The notes: generated by a model not told the origin, from the sequence alone. A DNA stretch of 64,000 nt from Methylomonas fluvii (GCF_014850975.1 NZ_JACXST010000001.1:434001-498000); one strand, 5' to 3'; positions 35,729 through 44,979 are shown, counted from the first letter of the stretch. A program made the numbers and translations.

Positions 35729-36637
35729 ATGGACCGACTTCTTTTGATGACATGCTTCGCGCGCGCCGTAGAAACCGGAAGCTTTTCCGCCGCAGGGCGC
35801 GACCTGGGCCTAGGGCAACCCAATGTCAGCCGCTATGTGGCAGCGCTGGAAGATCATTTGCAGACGCGTCTGCTCCACCGGTCCACGCGAAAACTGTCTT
35901 TGACGCCGGAGGGCCAACGCTACTACGCGGACATCCGGCGAATCCTAGATGCGGTGGATGAATCCGAATCGTCCTTCAGGAACAACGTCGAGCCATCGGG
36001 GCTCTTGCGCGTAGCCTGCCCGACGGCGCTCGCACACGCATTCGTATTGCCGCACGTACCGACGTTTTTGGAGCGGTACCCCCAATTGACGTTGGATCTT
36101 CAGCTCAACGATCGTTACGTGGACCTGGTCAATGAAGGGACCGAACTCGCCATTCGCATCGGACACCTGGAGGACAGCGCCCTGCGCGCTCGGCGTCTTG
36201 GATGGTACGACCGCGTCTTCGTGGCCAGCAAGGACTATCTGGCCAAACGCGGAATCCCGCAGACACCGGATGACCTGCGCGACCACGACTGCGTCATCTA
36301 CACCTTGCTGGCGTCTGGCGCGACATGGCGCTTCCGGGACACTGACATTCCGGTCTCCGGCAGGCTCAGGGTCAACTCGCCCGACGCCGTAGGCGCTGCG
36401 GTCACGGCAGGTTTAGGGGTGGGACATGGACCTGCGTGGCTGTTTGAGGACGGGTTGAACAGTGGTCGATTGCAGTTCATCCTGACGGGCTATGCTGTTC
36501 CGCCCGTCCCGGTGCAGATCGTCTATGTGGCCAACAGACTGCTCCCCACGCGAGCGATCGTGTTCATGGATTTCATGGCTGACGTGTTTTCGAGGATTCC
36601 AGCCTTGAACGCCAACACCCCTTTGCCGACGCTGTAA
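35729..36637 (+). CDS. LysR family transcriptional regulator
   Basis: A 302-residue regulator. The N-terminal winged helix-turn-helix is DRLLLMTCFARAVETGSFSA, followed by AAGRDLGLGQPNVSRYVAAL and RSTRKLSLTPEGQRYY. A LysR-type substrate-binding domain follows from about residue 88 (LLRVACPTALAHAFVLPHVP). Start codon choice is firm: GGAGG lies 7 bases before the ATG at 35729. It is divergent from the SDR gene and probably regulates it and itself through the palindrome at 35694. It belongs to the high-GC island and was likely acquired with the SDR and GST genes. Confidence 0.93.
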   Translation: MDRLLLMTCFARAVETGSFSAAGRDLGLGQPNVSRYVAALEDHLQTRLLHRSTRKLSLTPEGQRYYADIRRILDAVDESESSFRNNVEPSGLLRVACPTALAHAFVLPHVPTFLERYPQLTLDLQLNDRYVDLVNEGTELAIRIGHLEDSALRARRLGWYDRVFVASKDYLAKRGIPQTPDDLRDHDCVIYTLLASGATWRFRDTDIPVSGRLRVNSPDAVGAAVTAGLGVGHGPAWLFEDGLNSGRLQFILTGYAVPPVPVQIVYVANRLLPTRAIVFMDFMADVFSRIPALNANTPLPTL

Positions 36638-36639
36638 GA

Positions 36640-36885
36640 GGAACGACTGTCTCACGGGTAGCCATTTCATTTCTGCTGCTGGTTTTTGTCGCACTGAATG
36701 TGCGTGCTCAGGGTCAAGGTATGGCTCCTGTGAAGGTCAGCGTTCCCGACGCGGCGGTTATTTTGTTGAACGGTAAGCCAGCGTCCCTTGCTGACATCGA
36801 TGTTGCATTTCGGGCCGCGTCTGCCGCGAAGTTAGGCAGCCCGGTAGGATACGCACCGCGTACCCTCTGGCTTTTGCTACCATGA
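36640..36885 (+). pseudogene. Short truncated ORF, secreted or ExbD-like fragment
   Basis: In one frame from about 36655 to 36885 the sequence encodes a hydrophobic stretch (VAISFLLLVFVALNVRAQ), then VKVSVPDAAVILLNGKPA and SLADIDVAFRAASAAK. It ends in unrelated residues inside the repeat that begins at 36844. The part VSVP...ILLNGKP.SL resembles the periplasmic domain of ExbD/TolR proteins, but this is a weak resemblance. The first ATG (36721) lies after the hydrophobic part, and a GTG lies at 36697. I read it as a gene fragment at the edge of the acquired island. Confidence 0.4.
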
Positions 36886-36916
36886 AGGCTCCAATGATAC
36901 GCGGTGCGTGCCCTAC
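36844..36916. repeat. REP-like inverted pair at the island edge
   Basis: GTAGGATACGCACCGCGTA (36844-36862) is complementary, with small differences, to TACGCGGTGCGTGCCCTAC (36898-36916). This is a head-to-head REP-like pair unrelated in sequence to families A and B. It interrupts the 3' end of the truncated ORF and marks the right border of the high-GC segment. No cognate transposase is in the window. Confidence 0.65.
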
Positions 36917-37127
36917 ATCTGAGTGCAATTAGCATTGATCAAGCGTTATACGCTCCGAACTGGACATACAGAAAGGAACCTCAACAGTCCGCTTTTGGCC
37001 GATCCAAGGCGTTCAATATCCGGACAGGGTTTACAAAATGCATAGCCAGTTAGCAATATACAGTGAGCGGACGGCGAATAGCCTGTCTATAATATGCAAA
37101 TTGATGATTTTGTTGCCGATAAATCCG

Positions 37128-37685
37128 ATGTCCATCTGTCTATCTTACCGCCGCGCTTTATTACTGCTGGTTCAGATAGTGGCGGTTGCCATGCTCAGCC
37201 AGCTTACCGGCTGCGCCAGCAAGGAAAAAGCGCCGCTGACGGTGTTGCCCGCCCCCGAAGGCGGCAACCGGATCGCAGCGAATGATGCGCTGCAATTACA
37301 AGGTGCCCCTTATGTTTACGGAGGGGAGTCGCCCAGCCAAGGCTTCGATTGCAGCGGTTTGGTGTATTACGTCTATAACCGCCAGGGGGTGCGCCTACCG
37401 CGCGACACCCAATCCTTAGCCAGACAATTGCCGGCCATACAGCCCGAGCAAAAACAACCGGGCGATCTGTTGTTTTTCACCACCGAGCGGCCGTTTTCGC
37501 ATGTGGGGATTTATATCGGCGATGAACGGTTCGTGCATGCACCGAGTAGTCGGACCGGGCAGGTGATGGTGTCTGACTTAAGACAGCCGTATTGGCGGGA
37601 ACGCTTTATCGGGGTGCGCCGTCCTGTGGCGCGTTACTCGCTGTCGCTGAACGACAGCGATTTCATTGGCTGCCGTCTGAATTAA
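37128..37685 (+). CDS. NlpC/P60 family lipoprotein (peptidoglycan endopeptidase)
   Basis: A 185-residue lipoprotein. The signal peptide carries basic residues then LLLLVQIVAVAMLSQLTGC, whose end is the lipobox. The NlpC/P60 domain has the catalytic cysteine in PSQGFDCSGLVYYVYNRQG, the histidine in FSHVGIYIGDERFVHAPSS, and the conserved GDLLFF. Such enzymes cut peptide cross-links in peptidoglycan. The start at 37128 gives a normal signal length; an in-frame ATG at 37104 is an alternative, and neither has a strong ribosome binding site. It converges on the nitroreductase gene with a 4-base overlap. Confidence 0.87.
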   Translation: MSICLSYRRALLLLVQIVAVAMLSQLTGCASKEKAPLTVLPAPEGGNRIAANDALQLQGAPYVYGGESPSQGFDCSGLVYYVYNRQGVRLPRDTQSLARQLPAIQPEQKQPGDLLFFTTERPFSHVGIYIGDERFVHAPSSRTGQVMVSDLRQPYWRERFIGVRRPVARYSLSLNDSDFIGCRLN

Positions 37686-38353
37686 TCCAACCAGCGTACC
37701 ACCGCATCGCGCTGTTGCCGGGTCTTCGGCCGCGCCGGCGGGTTTTTCCGGTAGCCGAAGGCCACCATATACGCCGCCGACCAGTGTTCTAAATTTACGT
37801 CGGCGTCTTCCGCCAAGATCCGTTCTACTTCCACACGCTCAAAACCTTCTATCGGACAGGAATCGATACCGATCAGCGCCGCCACCGTCATCATATTGGC
37901 CAGCGGCAGATAGGTTTGCCGGGTGGCCCAATCGGTTAGGGTGCGTTCGGAACCCAGCAAGTCAAAATCGCTGCGCTGAAATTTCTCGATCAAACCGCTA
38001 CGCAGGCTGATGATGTCTTCCGGAAACTGCTGCACCTCGCGCATGATGTGTTGCAGATAGGCGCTGTCGTAGCGCATGAAATGGCTTTTGCGGACCAGCG
38101 TCAACACCACATGGCTGGCGGTAGGCAGCTGCTTTTGCCCACCCCAGGTAACCGCCCGCAGTTTTTCCCGTAATTCCGGGTTTTGCACGACCAGAAACTG
38201 CCACGGCTCCAGTCCAAACGAACTGGGCGAGAGCCTGGCAACTTCTAAAATAAAATCGAAATCCGCGCCGGCGATTTTGCGCTCGGCGTCGAATTCCTTA
38301 CAGGCGTGACGAAATTGAAATGCGTCGAGAATATCCTGTTTACTGATAGCCAT
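37682..38353 (-). CDS. Nitroreductase family protein (NfsB-like)
   Basis: A 223-residue FMN-dependent NAD(P)H oxidoreductase. The N-terminal FMN-phosphate segment FQFRHACKEFDAERKI, the central ARLSPSSFGLEPWQFLVV, and the late PIEGFERVEVERIL and VAFGYRKNPPARPKTRQ are all typical of NfsB/NfnB-type enzymes. They reduce nitro compounds, quinones or flavins. The ATG at 38353 fits family length. It lies one base after the DUF5765 gene's stop, so the two share a transcript. Confidence 0.88.
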   Translation of the reverse strand: MAISKQDILDAFQFRHACKEFDAERKIAGADFDFILEVARLSPSSFGLEPWQFLVVQNPELREKLRAVTWGGQKQLPTASHVVLTLVRKSHFMRYDSAYLQHIMREVQQFPEDIISLRSGLIEKFQRSDFDLLGSERTLTDWATRQTYLPLANMMTVAALIGIDSCPIEGFERVEVERILAEDADVNLEHWSAAYMVAFGYRKNPPARPKTRQQRDAVVRWLD

Positions 38354-38354
38354 C

Positions 38355-39107
38355 TTACAAGCTGTCGCCAACTTCACGTTGATAAAACGGCCATTTCTTC
38401 ACGTGCAAATGCTTTCTGATCGGAGTTTTGATCACCGACACGCACAGCGCAATCGAGAACAAACACCATACCGCGCAATACTCGTTCGGATCGTTGGTGG
38501 TGACGTCGGAAATCCAGGGGCCGATCAAATAATGGAAAGCCACGAAGCGCCAGGAACCATACATGATAGGTAGATAAAACGCCGCCAGGATATACGAAAA
38601 CGCATGCAAGCCCCAATTAAAGCCAAACAACCAAGTCACGGGTTGCGACATCAAGCCGTTCAAAGGCATTTGCCAGGCAATGTGCCACTCGCCGGACACC
38701 GAACAGGTTTGTACACCGCAAAAGCCTTCAGTACCGGGCACGCAGTCGCCGGCCCAGGCGAACGGATACATTTTAATCAGCATCGCCAGCGAACTGATGG
38801 CACATAAGGTGTAAACCGTGGTTCTAATTTTTAATTTGACGCTTTCCGGAATGAAGTACATCGCCACCATATTCACGAAAAACGGTTGGAAAGCGATATG
38901 CAGATAACCGAGCAGGGTGAGCACCTGATTATTGGGGTTATCGCACAAATTGATATACACATACGTTGCCGCCTGTAGCAGTTCCATCAGGGCAAAATAA
39001 GTTAACGGAATCCATAATTCCTTGGATTCGCCTTTGTAAGCCACGTAAACGGCGGTTGTTAAACCTGCGGCAGCCAGAACGCCTGACGCTTCTCCACTCC
39101 AACACAT
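38355..39107 (-). CDS. DUF5765 family membrane protein
   Basis: A 250-residue inner-membrane protein with about seven helices. The start MCWSGEASGVLAAAGLTTAV is the family signature. It is followed by YFALMELLQAATYVYINLCD and LGYLHIAFQPFFVNMVAMYF, where the glutamate, glutamine and histidines inside the membrane are striking. A cysteine-rich loop lies near residues 120-137 (GDCVPGTEGFCGVQTCSVSG). The function is unknown. It is the first gene of a two-gene unit with the nitroreductase. Confidence 0.75.
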   Translation of the reverse strand: MCWSGEASGVLAAAGLTTAVYVAYKGESKELWIPLTYFALMELLQAATYVYINLCDNPNNQVLTLLGYLHIAFQPFFVNMVAMYFIPESVKLKIRTTVYTLCAISSLAMLIKMYPFAWAGDCVPGTEGFCGVQTCSVSGEWHIAWQMPLNGLMSQPVTWLFGFNWGLHAFSYILAAFYLPIMYGSWRFVAFHYLIGPWISDVTTNDPNEYCAVWCLFSIALCVSVIKTPIRKHLHVKKWPFYQREVGDSL

Positions 39108-39281
39108 TGAAAAATACCTTCTTTATTTTAGTTATAGGCATAGACACCTAGTTTGTAAGCGTGCAATCCAACGGCGCTTAAGTTACTGATTCAGATGTCT
39201 ATGGGTTCTGCTACGGTCCATCGTAAAGGGCGGGAATTATTACATAAACCGGACTAAATCGCCGGATTTTGGCGGATCAGG

Positions 39282-41489
39282 CTAGTACAAGTCCACCGGA
39301 TCGACATCCAGCGACCAGCGCACCTTCTTGGCTTGTTTCAGCGCATAAATGGCGGGCAACAAATTGTCCAGCAAATGGTGCAATTCTTTGCGCTGCGGAC
39401 TCTGCAATAGCAACTGGTAACGGAACAAACCTGCGCGCCTGGCCATCGGCGCCGTCACCGGTCCCAGGACCTGCACTTTGCCGGGATTTAGCTCGCTGAT
39501 TTTCTGACAAACCGCCTGTAAAAATTGTTGCGGCTCTTCGGCTTTGCCGGCTTGCGCTCGCAGCAAGGCCTGATGGCCGAAGGGTGGCAAGCCGGCCTGC
39601 CGCCGTTCCTGCAGCGCACTTTGTGCGAAAGCCCGATAGCCTTTGCTTAGCAAGGTCTCCAGCAAGGGATGTTGCGGATGCCGGGTTTGCAATACCACCT
39701 TGCCGGGTTGATCGGCGCGGCCGGCACGGCCGGCAACCTGCACGATCAATTGCGCCAGCCGCTCGCTGCCGTGGTAATCAATGCTGAACAGCCCGCTGTC
39801 TATATCCAGAATGGCGACCAGCGTTACCCCCGGAAAATGATGGCCCTTGGCGAGCATTTGCGTCCCGAGAATTATATCGACCTGGCCATCGTGAATCTGT
39901 TCCAGATACTGTTCCAGCGAACCTTTACGCTGCGTCGTGTCTCGGTCCAGGCGGACTATCGTCTTGTCTGGAAACAAGCTTGCCAGGGTCTGTTCGATAC
40001 GTTCGGTACCCAAACCTAGCGCCTGTAGTTCGCCGGTTTTACAGGCCGGGCACTGCTTGAGCAAAGGTTGTTCGCTACCGCAGTGGTGGCAGCGCAGCAA
40101 GCGGTCGGCGGCGTGAATTACCAAATTGGCATCGCAACGCCGGCAGCGCGACACCCAGCCGCAGCCATGGCAAATCTGCACCGGCGCATAGCCGCGGCGG
40201 TTGAGAAAAATCAGCGCTTGTTGTTTTTTGGCCAGCGTGGCTTGAATTTCAGCCAACAACGGTTCGGACAGACCGGCTTGCATGCGTTTATTACGTATGT
40301 CCAATAACTGAAAACTTGGCGCAGTGGCATTGCCGGCCCGATTCGGCAAATGCAACAGTTGGTAGCGGTGCTGGGCGACGTTCGCCATGCTCTCCAGCGA
40401 CGGCGTCGCCGAGCCCAGTAGTACCGGAATGCCTAAACCCTTGGCCCTGGCGATGGCGACGTCCCGCGCGGAAAAGCGGAAGCCTTCCTGTTGTTTGAAC
40501 GAGCTGTCGTGCTCTTCGTCAAGAATGATCAGACCGGGGCGCGGCATCGGCGTAAACAACGCGGACCGGGTGCCGAGCATGATGGCGGCATGGCCTTGTT
40601 GCATGCTCAGCCAGGCCTGCAAACGCTGGTTATCGGTTAATTTGGAATGGGTGGACACCAGGTTCACCGCAAAACGCTTGAGAAAGCGCTGCTCCAATTG
40701 CGGCGTCAGACTGATTTCCGGCAGTAAAACCAGGACTTGCTTACCCTGCGCCAAGACCTTGGCGATGATCTGCATATACACTTCGGTTTTGCCGCTACCG
40801 GTCACGCCCTCCAGCAACGATACGGCAAAGCGGCCCAGGTTGGCGATGACCGCATCGATAGCGGCCTGCTGTTCGGGGTTGGCCGGTAAAGCGGTCTTAG
40901 TGACGGCTAATCCGGCTCCCGCAACGGGATCTTGCGCCATGACCAAACCCTTATCGAGCAAGGCCTTCAACGCCGGCTTATAGGCACTAAGCGCGGCACC
41001 TGTCATCGCACTACCGGTGGCCTGCAACAAAGCCAATAGTGCTTGTTGCTTGGGCGCGCGGCGTAATTGTTCCGGGGAAACCAGCTGACCCTGCGGGCTG
41101 AGGCCGAAACAGGGTTGGTGTTGCAGTAACGCCGGCCGGCCTTGGCGCAAGGCCACCGGAAACGCTGCAGCCAGCACTTCACCAATCGGGTGGTGATAAT
41201 AGCGGCTGGCCCAGCGTAATAACCGGATGTCGGTGTCAGCCAATAGCGGCTGGGCATCCATAATGGCGATGGCCGGTTTGAGTTTATCTATCCGGACGCA
41301 GGAATTGTCCGCGACCGCTAGCAAAATCCCCACCTGCTGGCGCTTACCGAAGGGCACCAACACTCTGACACCCACTTGCCATGCGGGCACACTAACGCCG
41401 GCTGGCGGCAGATAATCGAATAAACCATCCAACGGAACTGGCACAGCAACTTTCAAAATTAAATTGCCGGAAGTCTCACAGTTAGGCAT
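39282..41489 (-). CDS. priA: Primosomal helicase PriA
   Basis: A 735-residue 3'-5' DNA helicase that reloads the replisome at stalled forks. The N-terminal DNA-binding part is LFDYLPPAGVSVPAWQVGVR. The helicase core has Walker A LEGVTGSGKTEVYMQ, Walker B LIILDEEHDSSFKQQ and the RAGRADQPGKV motif VI. Zinc cysteines lie in CHGCGWVSRCRRCDANLV and CHHCGSEQPLLKQCPACKTG. The C-terminus ends KKVRWSLDVDPVDLY. All hallmark residues are present. The promoter region upstream contains the DnaA-box element at 41551. Confidence 0.97.
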   Translation of the reverse strand: MPNCETSGNLILKVAVPVPLDGLFDYLPPAGVSVPAWQVGVRVLVPFGKRQQVGILLAVADNSCVRIDKLKPAIAIMDAQPLLADTDIRLLRWASRYYHHPIGEVLAAAFPVALRQGRPALLQHQPCFGLSPQGQLVSPEQLRRAPKQQALLALLQATGSAMTGAALSAYKPALKALLDKGLVMAQDPVAGAGLAVTKTALPANPEQQAAIDAVIANLGRFAVSLLEGVTGSGKTEVYMQIIAKVLAQGKQVLVLLPEISLTPQLEQRFLKRFAVNLVSTHSKLTDNQRLQAWLSMQQGHAAIMLGTRSALFTPMPRPGLIILDEEHDSSFKQQEGFRFSARDVAIARAKGLGIPVLLGSATPSLESMANVAQHRYQLLHLPNRAGNATAPSFQLLDIRNKRMQAGLSEPLLAEIQATLAKKQQALIFLNRRGYAPVQICHGCGWVSRCRRCDANLVIHAADRLLRCHHCGSEQPLLKQCPACKTGELQALGLGTERIEQTLASLFPDKTIVRLDRDTTQRKGSLEQYLEQIHDGQVDIILGTQMLAKGHHFPGVTLVAILDIDSGLFSIDYHGSERLAQLIVQVAGRAGRADQPGKVVLQTRHPQHPLLETLLSKGYRAFAQSALQERRQAGLPPFGHQALLRAQAGKAEEPQQFLQAVCQKISELNPGKVQVLGPVTAPMARRAGLFRYQLLLQSPQRKELHHLLDNLLPAIYALKQAKKVRWSLDVDPVDLY

Positions 41490-41550
41490 GTCTTGTGATG
41501 TTTTTTTGATATTAGCTAGCTAAGTCGTTAACAGGATTGAGGAATCTGAG

Positions 41551-41762
41551 TTACCCACAAAAGCTGTGGATAACTCTGTGGATAGGCTTTTGAGGGAAAC
41601 GCTTAGTGTCGGTTTTTATTACACATTTGTTAAATTGTGCAAATTTAAGCCAGCTAATTTGCCGATTATAAATCAATGACTTAGGCAAAAAATTAATCTG
41701 TGTTAAATATCGCAGGCGTTATAGCAATGCCGGGCAGGCTATGCCCCGTTTTTGTGCATAAC
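41551..41762. promoter_or_regulatory. DnaA-box element 2 (paralogue of 21791-22003), upstream of priA
   Basis: It begins TTACCCACAAAAGCTGTGGA, then TAAC and a third box TGTGGATAG. An AT-rich tract with TTTGTTAAATTGTGCAAATT follows, then AATCAATGACTTA 120 bp from the first box, and TTTTTGTGCATAA about 200 bp away. Blocks and spacing match element 1. It lies 62 bp upstream of the priA start. DnaA binding here could regulate priA or titrate DnaA. The remaining 41763-41889 shows no gene. Confidence 0.6.
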
Positions 41763-41889
41763 CTGTTGCGAAGCTGTATCGATTCGACGCGGTAACTGCT
41801 GAAATTGCAACAATGGGGTGCCGCGAAAAAATCAGGGGTCCGACACCGGCGGCTTTTGACATAGCTGAACCAATTTGCGAATCCCGTAG

Positions 41890-42387
41890 CTAGACGGGAT
41901 CGGCATCGTTAAAAAACTGCAGGCTTGCCCAACCCGCCAACAACAAAAACGCGAATAAGGTCCAGGCCGGAATACTCAGTCCCAGCAAGGTCCAATCGAT
42001 CTTCGCGCATTCGCCGGTGCCGGTGAGCATCAATTTGATCGTATCCGCCAGCGGGAAATGTTGAAACACGTATTCCAGCCCCGGACTGCATTCCGGCACC
42101 TCTTCGGGCGGCAGATGTTGCAACCAGACATGGCGGGCCGAAACGCTGGAGCCAATCAGCGCCGCGGCGGCACTGCACAGCGCGTAAACTTTGCGGCCGC
42201 GATTATGCAAACCACCGATTAAAAAAATCACGCCTGTCGCCAAAATTGCCAACCGCTGTGAAATACATAGCGGGCAAGGCTCCAGCTCTTCGACAAATTG
42301 CAAATAAGCACCGACCGCCAACAGCCCAGCGCAGGCGGCAAAGCCCAGGAAAAAACAAATACGTGGATTAAATTTTAAAAAATTCAT
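41890..42387 (-). CDS. dsbB: Disulfide bond formation protein B
   Basis: A 165-residue inner-membrane protein with four helices that re-oxidises DsbA and passes electrons to quinone. The first periplasmic loop carries the CXXC pair in LEPCPLCISQRLAILA. The second carries the other redox pair in VPECSPGLEYVFQHFPL and TGECAKIDWTLLGLSIPAW. All four catalytic cysteines are present, and the length is normal. A small hairpin (ATCCCGT / ACGGGAT, 41881-41900) overlaps the stop codon. No dsbA gene is nearby. Confidence 0.95.
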   Translation of the reverse strand: MNFLKFNPRICFFLGFAACAGLLAVGAYLQFVEELEPCPLCISQRLAILATGVIFLIGGLHNRGRKVYALCSAAAALIGSSVSARHVWLQHLPPEEVPECSPGLEYVFQHFPLADTIKLMLTGTGECAKIDWTLLGLSIPAWTLFAFLLLAGWASLQFFNDADPV

Positions 42388-42457
42388 TTTCTATGTCTTG
42401 GATTAATACGGAAGCTGCAAAACTTCGGTTTAGGGCAAAAGCTGACTCAAACCCTGT

Positions 42458-43405
42458 TCATGCCAAAGGAGAAACAAAACCGTCCGGCTTGACTGCGAGC
42501 ACTGAACATTGGATACCGTTAAGGATAACTTCAGCAGTGTTGCCGATGATCAAACCTTTGATGCCGGTACGCGCCACAGTTCCCATCACCAGTAAGTTGA
42601 CGTCCAATCTTGCCGCCAAAGCCGGAATATCATCCCGCGCACTCCCTCTGACCAAGTGCAGCTGTGGCGACAAGTAATTGTAAGCCTCATCGCCTATCCA
42701 ATGCCGTAATTTAGCGGCCAAGCCATCGAGCCCGGACTGGTAGCGGACTCTTTCGGCTTCAATCTGCATTTCGACGGTTTTATGTGGAATATCGCCTGCC
42801 CACGCGCTCAGCATCGAGTCCCAAACGTGTACCAGATGCAGTTCGGCAAAATCGGCGAGCGCTACGGAACTGGCGAGTTCCAAAATTCTGCGGTTCAATC
42901 CGTCAATCGCCGCGTCCGCCGACCAGGGATCGAAATCGACGGCGGCCATAATTTTGGCAGAATTGGTTTTTTGTTCCGACCGCATCAACCAGACCGGGCG
43001 CGGGCACTTGCGCAGCAAATGCATGTCCGTACTGCCGAACAAATGATCATGGATACCATGGTCGCCAGCGGCCAATTTGATGACCAAATCATGGTCGCCA
43101 TCCAGGGTCTGACGCACGATTTCGATAAAAGGGCTGCCAACCCGGATTTGCACATCAACGGGATTGACGCTGCTGTAGCCAAGCAGTAAAGCCTCCAGCT
43201 TATGGCGCTCCTGCTCGCGCAGCTGATTGTCGACTTGCTCCGGCGTGTAAAGGTCAAGCAAAGCGCCCAGACGCGGTTGTTCGACGACCTGTAAAAACGT
43301 CAATCTGGCTTGGTTATTTGCGGCCAGCGCCATCACCCGCTCGATAGCCGGACGCTGGTCGACGGCAAATTCGGCGACATACAGGATGTTTTTGAATCGG
43401 TTCAT
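42458..43405 (-). CDS. Tandem universal stress protein (UspE-like)
   Basis: A protein of about 315 residues made of two Usp domains. The first starts FKNILYVAEFAVDQRPAIER and ends with DHLFGSTDMHLLRKCPRPVW. The second starts about residue 150 with IMAAVDFDPWSADA and ends GNTAEVILNGIQCSVLAVKP. Its glycine-rich GTVARTGIKGLIIGNTAE fits the nucleotide-binding signature. UspE-type proteins support stress survival and motility or adhesion control in relatives. I place the start at the ATG (MNRFKNI) at 43405; one more in-frame start lies just before it. It is divergent from the antiporter gene. Confidence 0.85.
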   Translation of the reverse strand: MNRFKNILYVAEFAVDQRPAIERVMALAANNQARLTFLQVVEQPRLGALLDLYTPEQVDNQLREQERHKLEALLLGYSSVNPVDVQIRVGSPFIEIVRQTLDGDHDLVIKLAAGDHGIHDHLFGSTDMHLLRKCPRPVWLMRSEQKTNSAKIMAAVDFDPWSADAAIDGLNRRILELASSVALADFAELHLVHVWDSMLSAWAGDIPHKTVEMQIEAERVRYQSGLDGLAAKLRHWIGDEAYNYLSPQLHLVRGSARDDIPALAARLDVNLLVMGTVARTGIKGLIIGNTAEVILNGIQCSVLAVKPDGFVSPLA

Positions 43406-43411
43406 AGCCAT

Positions 43412-43730
43412 GGTGTTTAGATCGTATAAATAGCCGGCATGCTTAGATTCCGACTATATTGTCGGCAATCGAAAGCCAATTTGGCGGCGGATGCGCGCCC
43501 AATACCAAAAATTTCCGTTTTCAGCTGGGCCATGCGCTTACACTCCGGCCTCAGACTTTACCGCTTCACGACAAGTGAGGCAATCGCCGCTGTTTACCGG
43601 CACGCCACAAATCGACGTGGGAAGTAAGACACGATTTGATCGGACCGAACATGCGTGCTTAGGCTTGCAAGATAGCTCATATACCCATACATCTTAATTA
43701 CCATGAATTCCGGATCACAGAGAATCACCC
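43412..43730. other. Intergenic region between divergent usp and antiporter genes
   Basis: This 319 bp stretch holds the divergent promoters but I see no gene, hairpin or repeat worth naming. Short frames inside it have no family resemblance. Confidence 0.5.
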
Positions 43731-44951
43731 ATGCCCTCCATTGAATTAGTCAGCCTGGTTGGTGCCAGCTTATTATTAATCAGCGTGTTTTCCAGCAAAC
43801 TGGCCAGCAAAGTGGGCATTCCTTCGCTGCTGTTTTTTCTATTGACCGGCTGGCTGATCGGCGAATTTGGCGGACCTGAACTGCATAGCCCGGAAATTGC
43901 AAAATTTATCGGCGATTTTGCGCTGATTTTTATTTTGTTTACCGGCGGCCTGGATTCGCATTGGCCCAATATACGCCCGGTGTTGTGGCAGGGATTATGC
44001 TTGTCCACTCTGGGCGTGTTTATCACCATGCTGCTACTGGGCGGTTTTGCCTGGTTTATCCTCGGCTCGTTCAGTACGTTTTCGCTGGGCGTGCATGGCA
44101 TCACGTTGCCTCAAGGCCTGTTGCTGGCCGCGATCGTCTCTTCCACGGATGCTGCCGCGGTGTTTTCCGTGCTGCGCTCCAGTCACATCGTCTTGAAAGG
44201 CAAGTTGCAACCGTTGCTTGAGTTGGAGTCCAGCAGCAACGATCCGATGGCAGTGTTATTGACCGTTACCTTGCTGAATTATTCGACCGGGGCCGAATCG
44301 GCTTTTCTGGAAGGCGGCCTGTTTCTGGTTATGCAACTGTTGATCGGTGTGGCCCTGGGTTATGGCGGTGGGCGTTTCATGGTCTGGTTGCTGAATCACA
44401 TGGGCTTAAGCTCGGCCGGGTTGTATGCCATCGCCTCCATAGCATTGGTGCTGCTTACGTATAGCGGCGCTACGTTTATGCATGGCAATGGTTTTCTGGC
44501 GGTTTACGTGGCCGGCATTGTGGCCGGGAACCGGGAGGTTACCCACCACCACTACATCAATGCCTTCCATGACAGCTTCGCCTGGCTGATGCAGATCATT
44601 ATGTTTTTAACCTTGGGCATGCTGTCAGTACCCTATCGCGCCGAATTGTCGTCCTTGGCCAGTGTAGCCGTGGCTATCAGTTTGTTTCTGATGTTTGTAG
44701 CCCGCCCGGTCAGCGTCTTCATCAGTTTGCTGTGGGCCAAGATCAGTTTTAAGGAAAAGCTGCTGGTTTCCTGGGTGGGCCTGCGGGGTTCCGTACCTAT
44801 CGTACTGGCAACTTTCCCGTTGGCGGCCGGTATCAAAGAGGCAGGAGAGATTTTTGTCCTGATCAGTTTTATTGTAGTGATGTCCGTGTTGATTCAAGGT
44901 TTTTCGCTAGCGGCTTTGGCGCGTTGGCTGGGATTGGCTGAGAAAAAATAA
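43731..44951 (+). CDS. Cation:proton antiporter, NhaP2/CvrA-like without C-terminal RCK domains
   Basis: A 406-residue CPA1-type antiporter with about 12 helices. It has FFLLTGWLIGEFGGPELHSP, IFILFTGGLDSHWPNIRP, the ion-binding SSTDAAAVFSVLRSSHIVLK and ESSSNDPMAVLLTVTLL, and the late WVGLRGSVPIVLATFPLAAG. All of these are typical of potassium/proton antiporters NhaP2. Full-length NhaP2 has a cytoplasmic TrkA-C/CorC-like tail of about 170 residues, which is absent here. A free-standing RCK protein is encoded next door, convergent with 28 bp between, and may supply that regulation. Confidence 0.88.
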   Translation: MPSIELVSLVGASLLLISVFSSKLASKVGIPSLLFFLLTGWLIGEFGGPELHSPEIAKFIGDFALIFILFTGGLDSHWPNIRPVLWQGLCLSTLGVFITMLLLGGFAWFILGSFSTFSLGVHGITLPQGLLLAAIVSSTDAAAVFSVLRSSHIVLKGKLQPLLELESSSNDPMAVLLTVTLLNYSTGAESAFLEGGLFLVMQLLIGVALGYGGGRFMVWLLNHMGLSSAGLYAIASIALVLLTYSGATFMHGNGFLAVYVAGIVAGNREVTHHHYINAFHDSFAWLMQIIMFLTLGMLSVPYRAELSSLASVAVAISLFLMFVARPVSVFISLLWAKISFKEKLLVSWVGLRGSVPIVLATFPLAAGIKEAGEIFVLISFIVVMSVLIQGFSLAALARWLGLAEKK

Positions 44952-44979
44952 AATCGGCTGGGCGTAGTCCAAGTGCGAA

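Noticed and set aside
42393..42677. 94-codon plus-strand frame at the end of the usp gene
   Set aside because: Antisense shadow with no family match.
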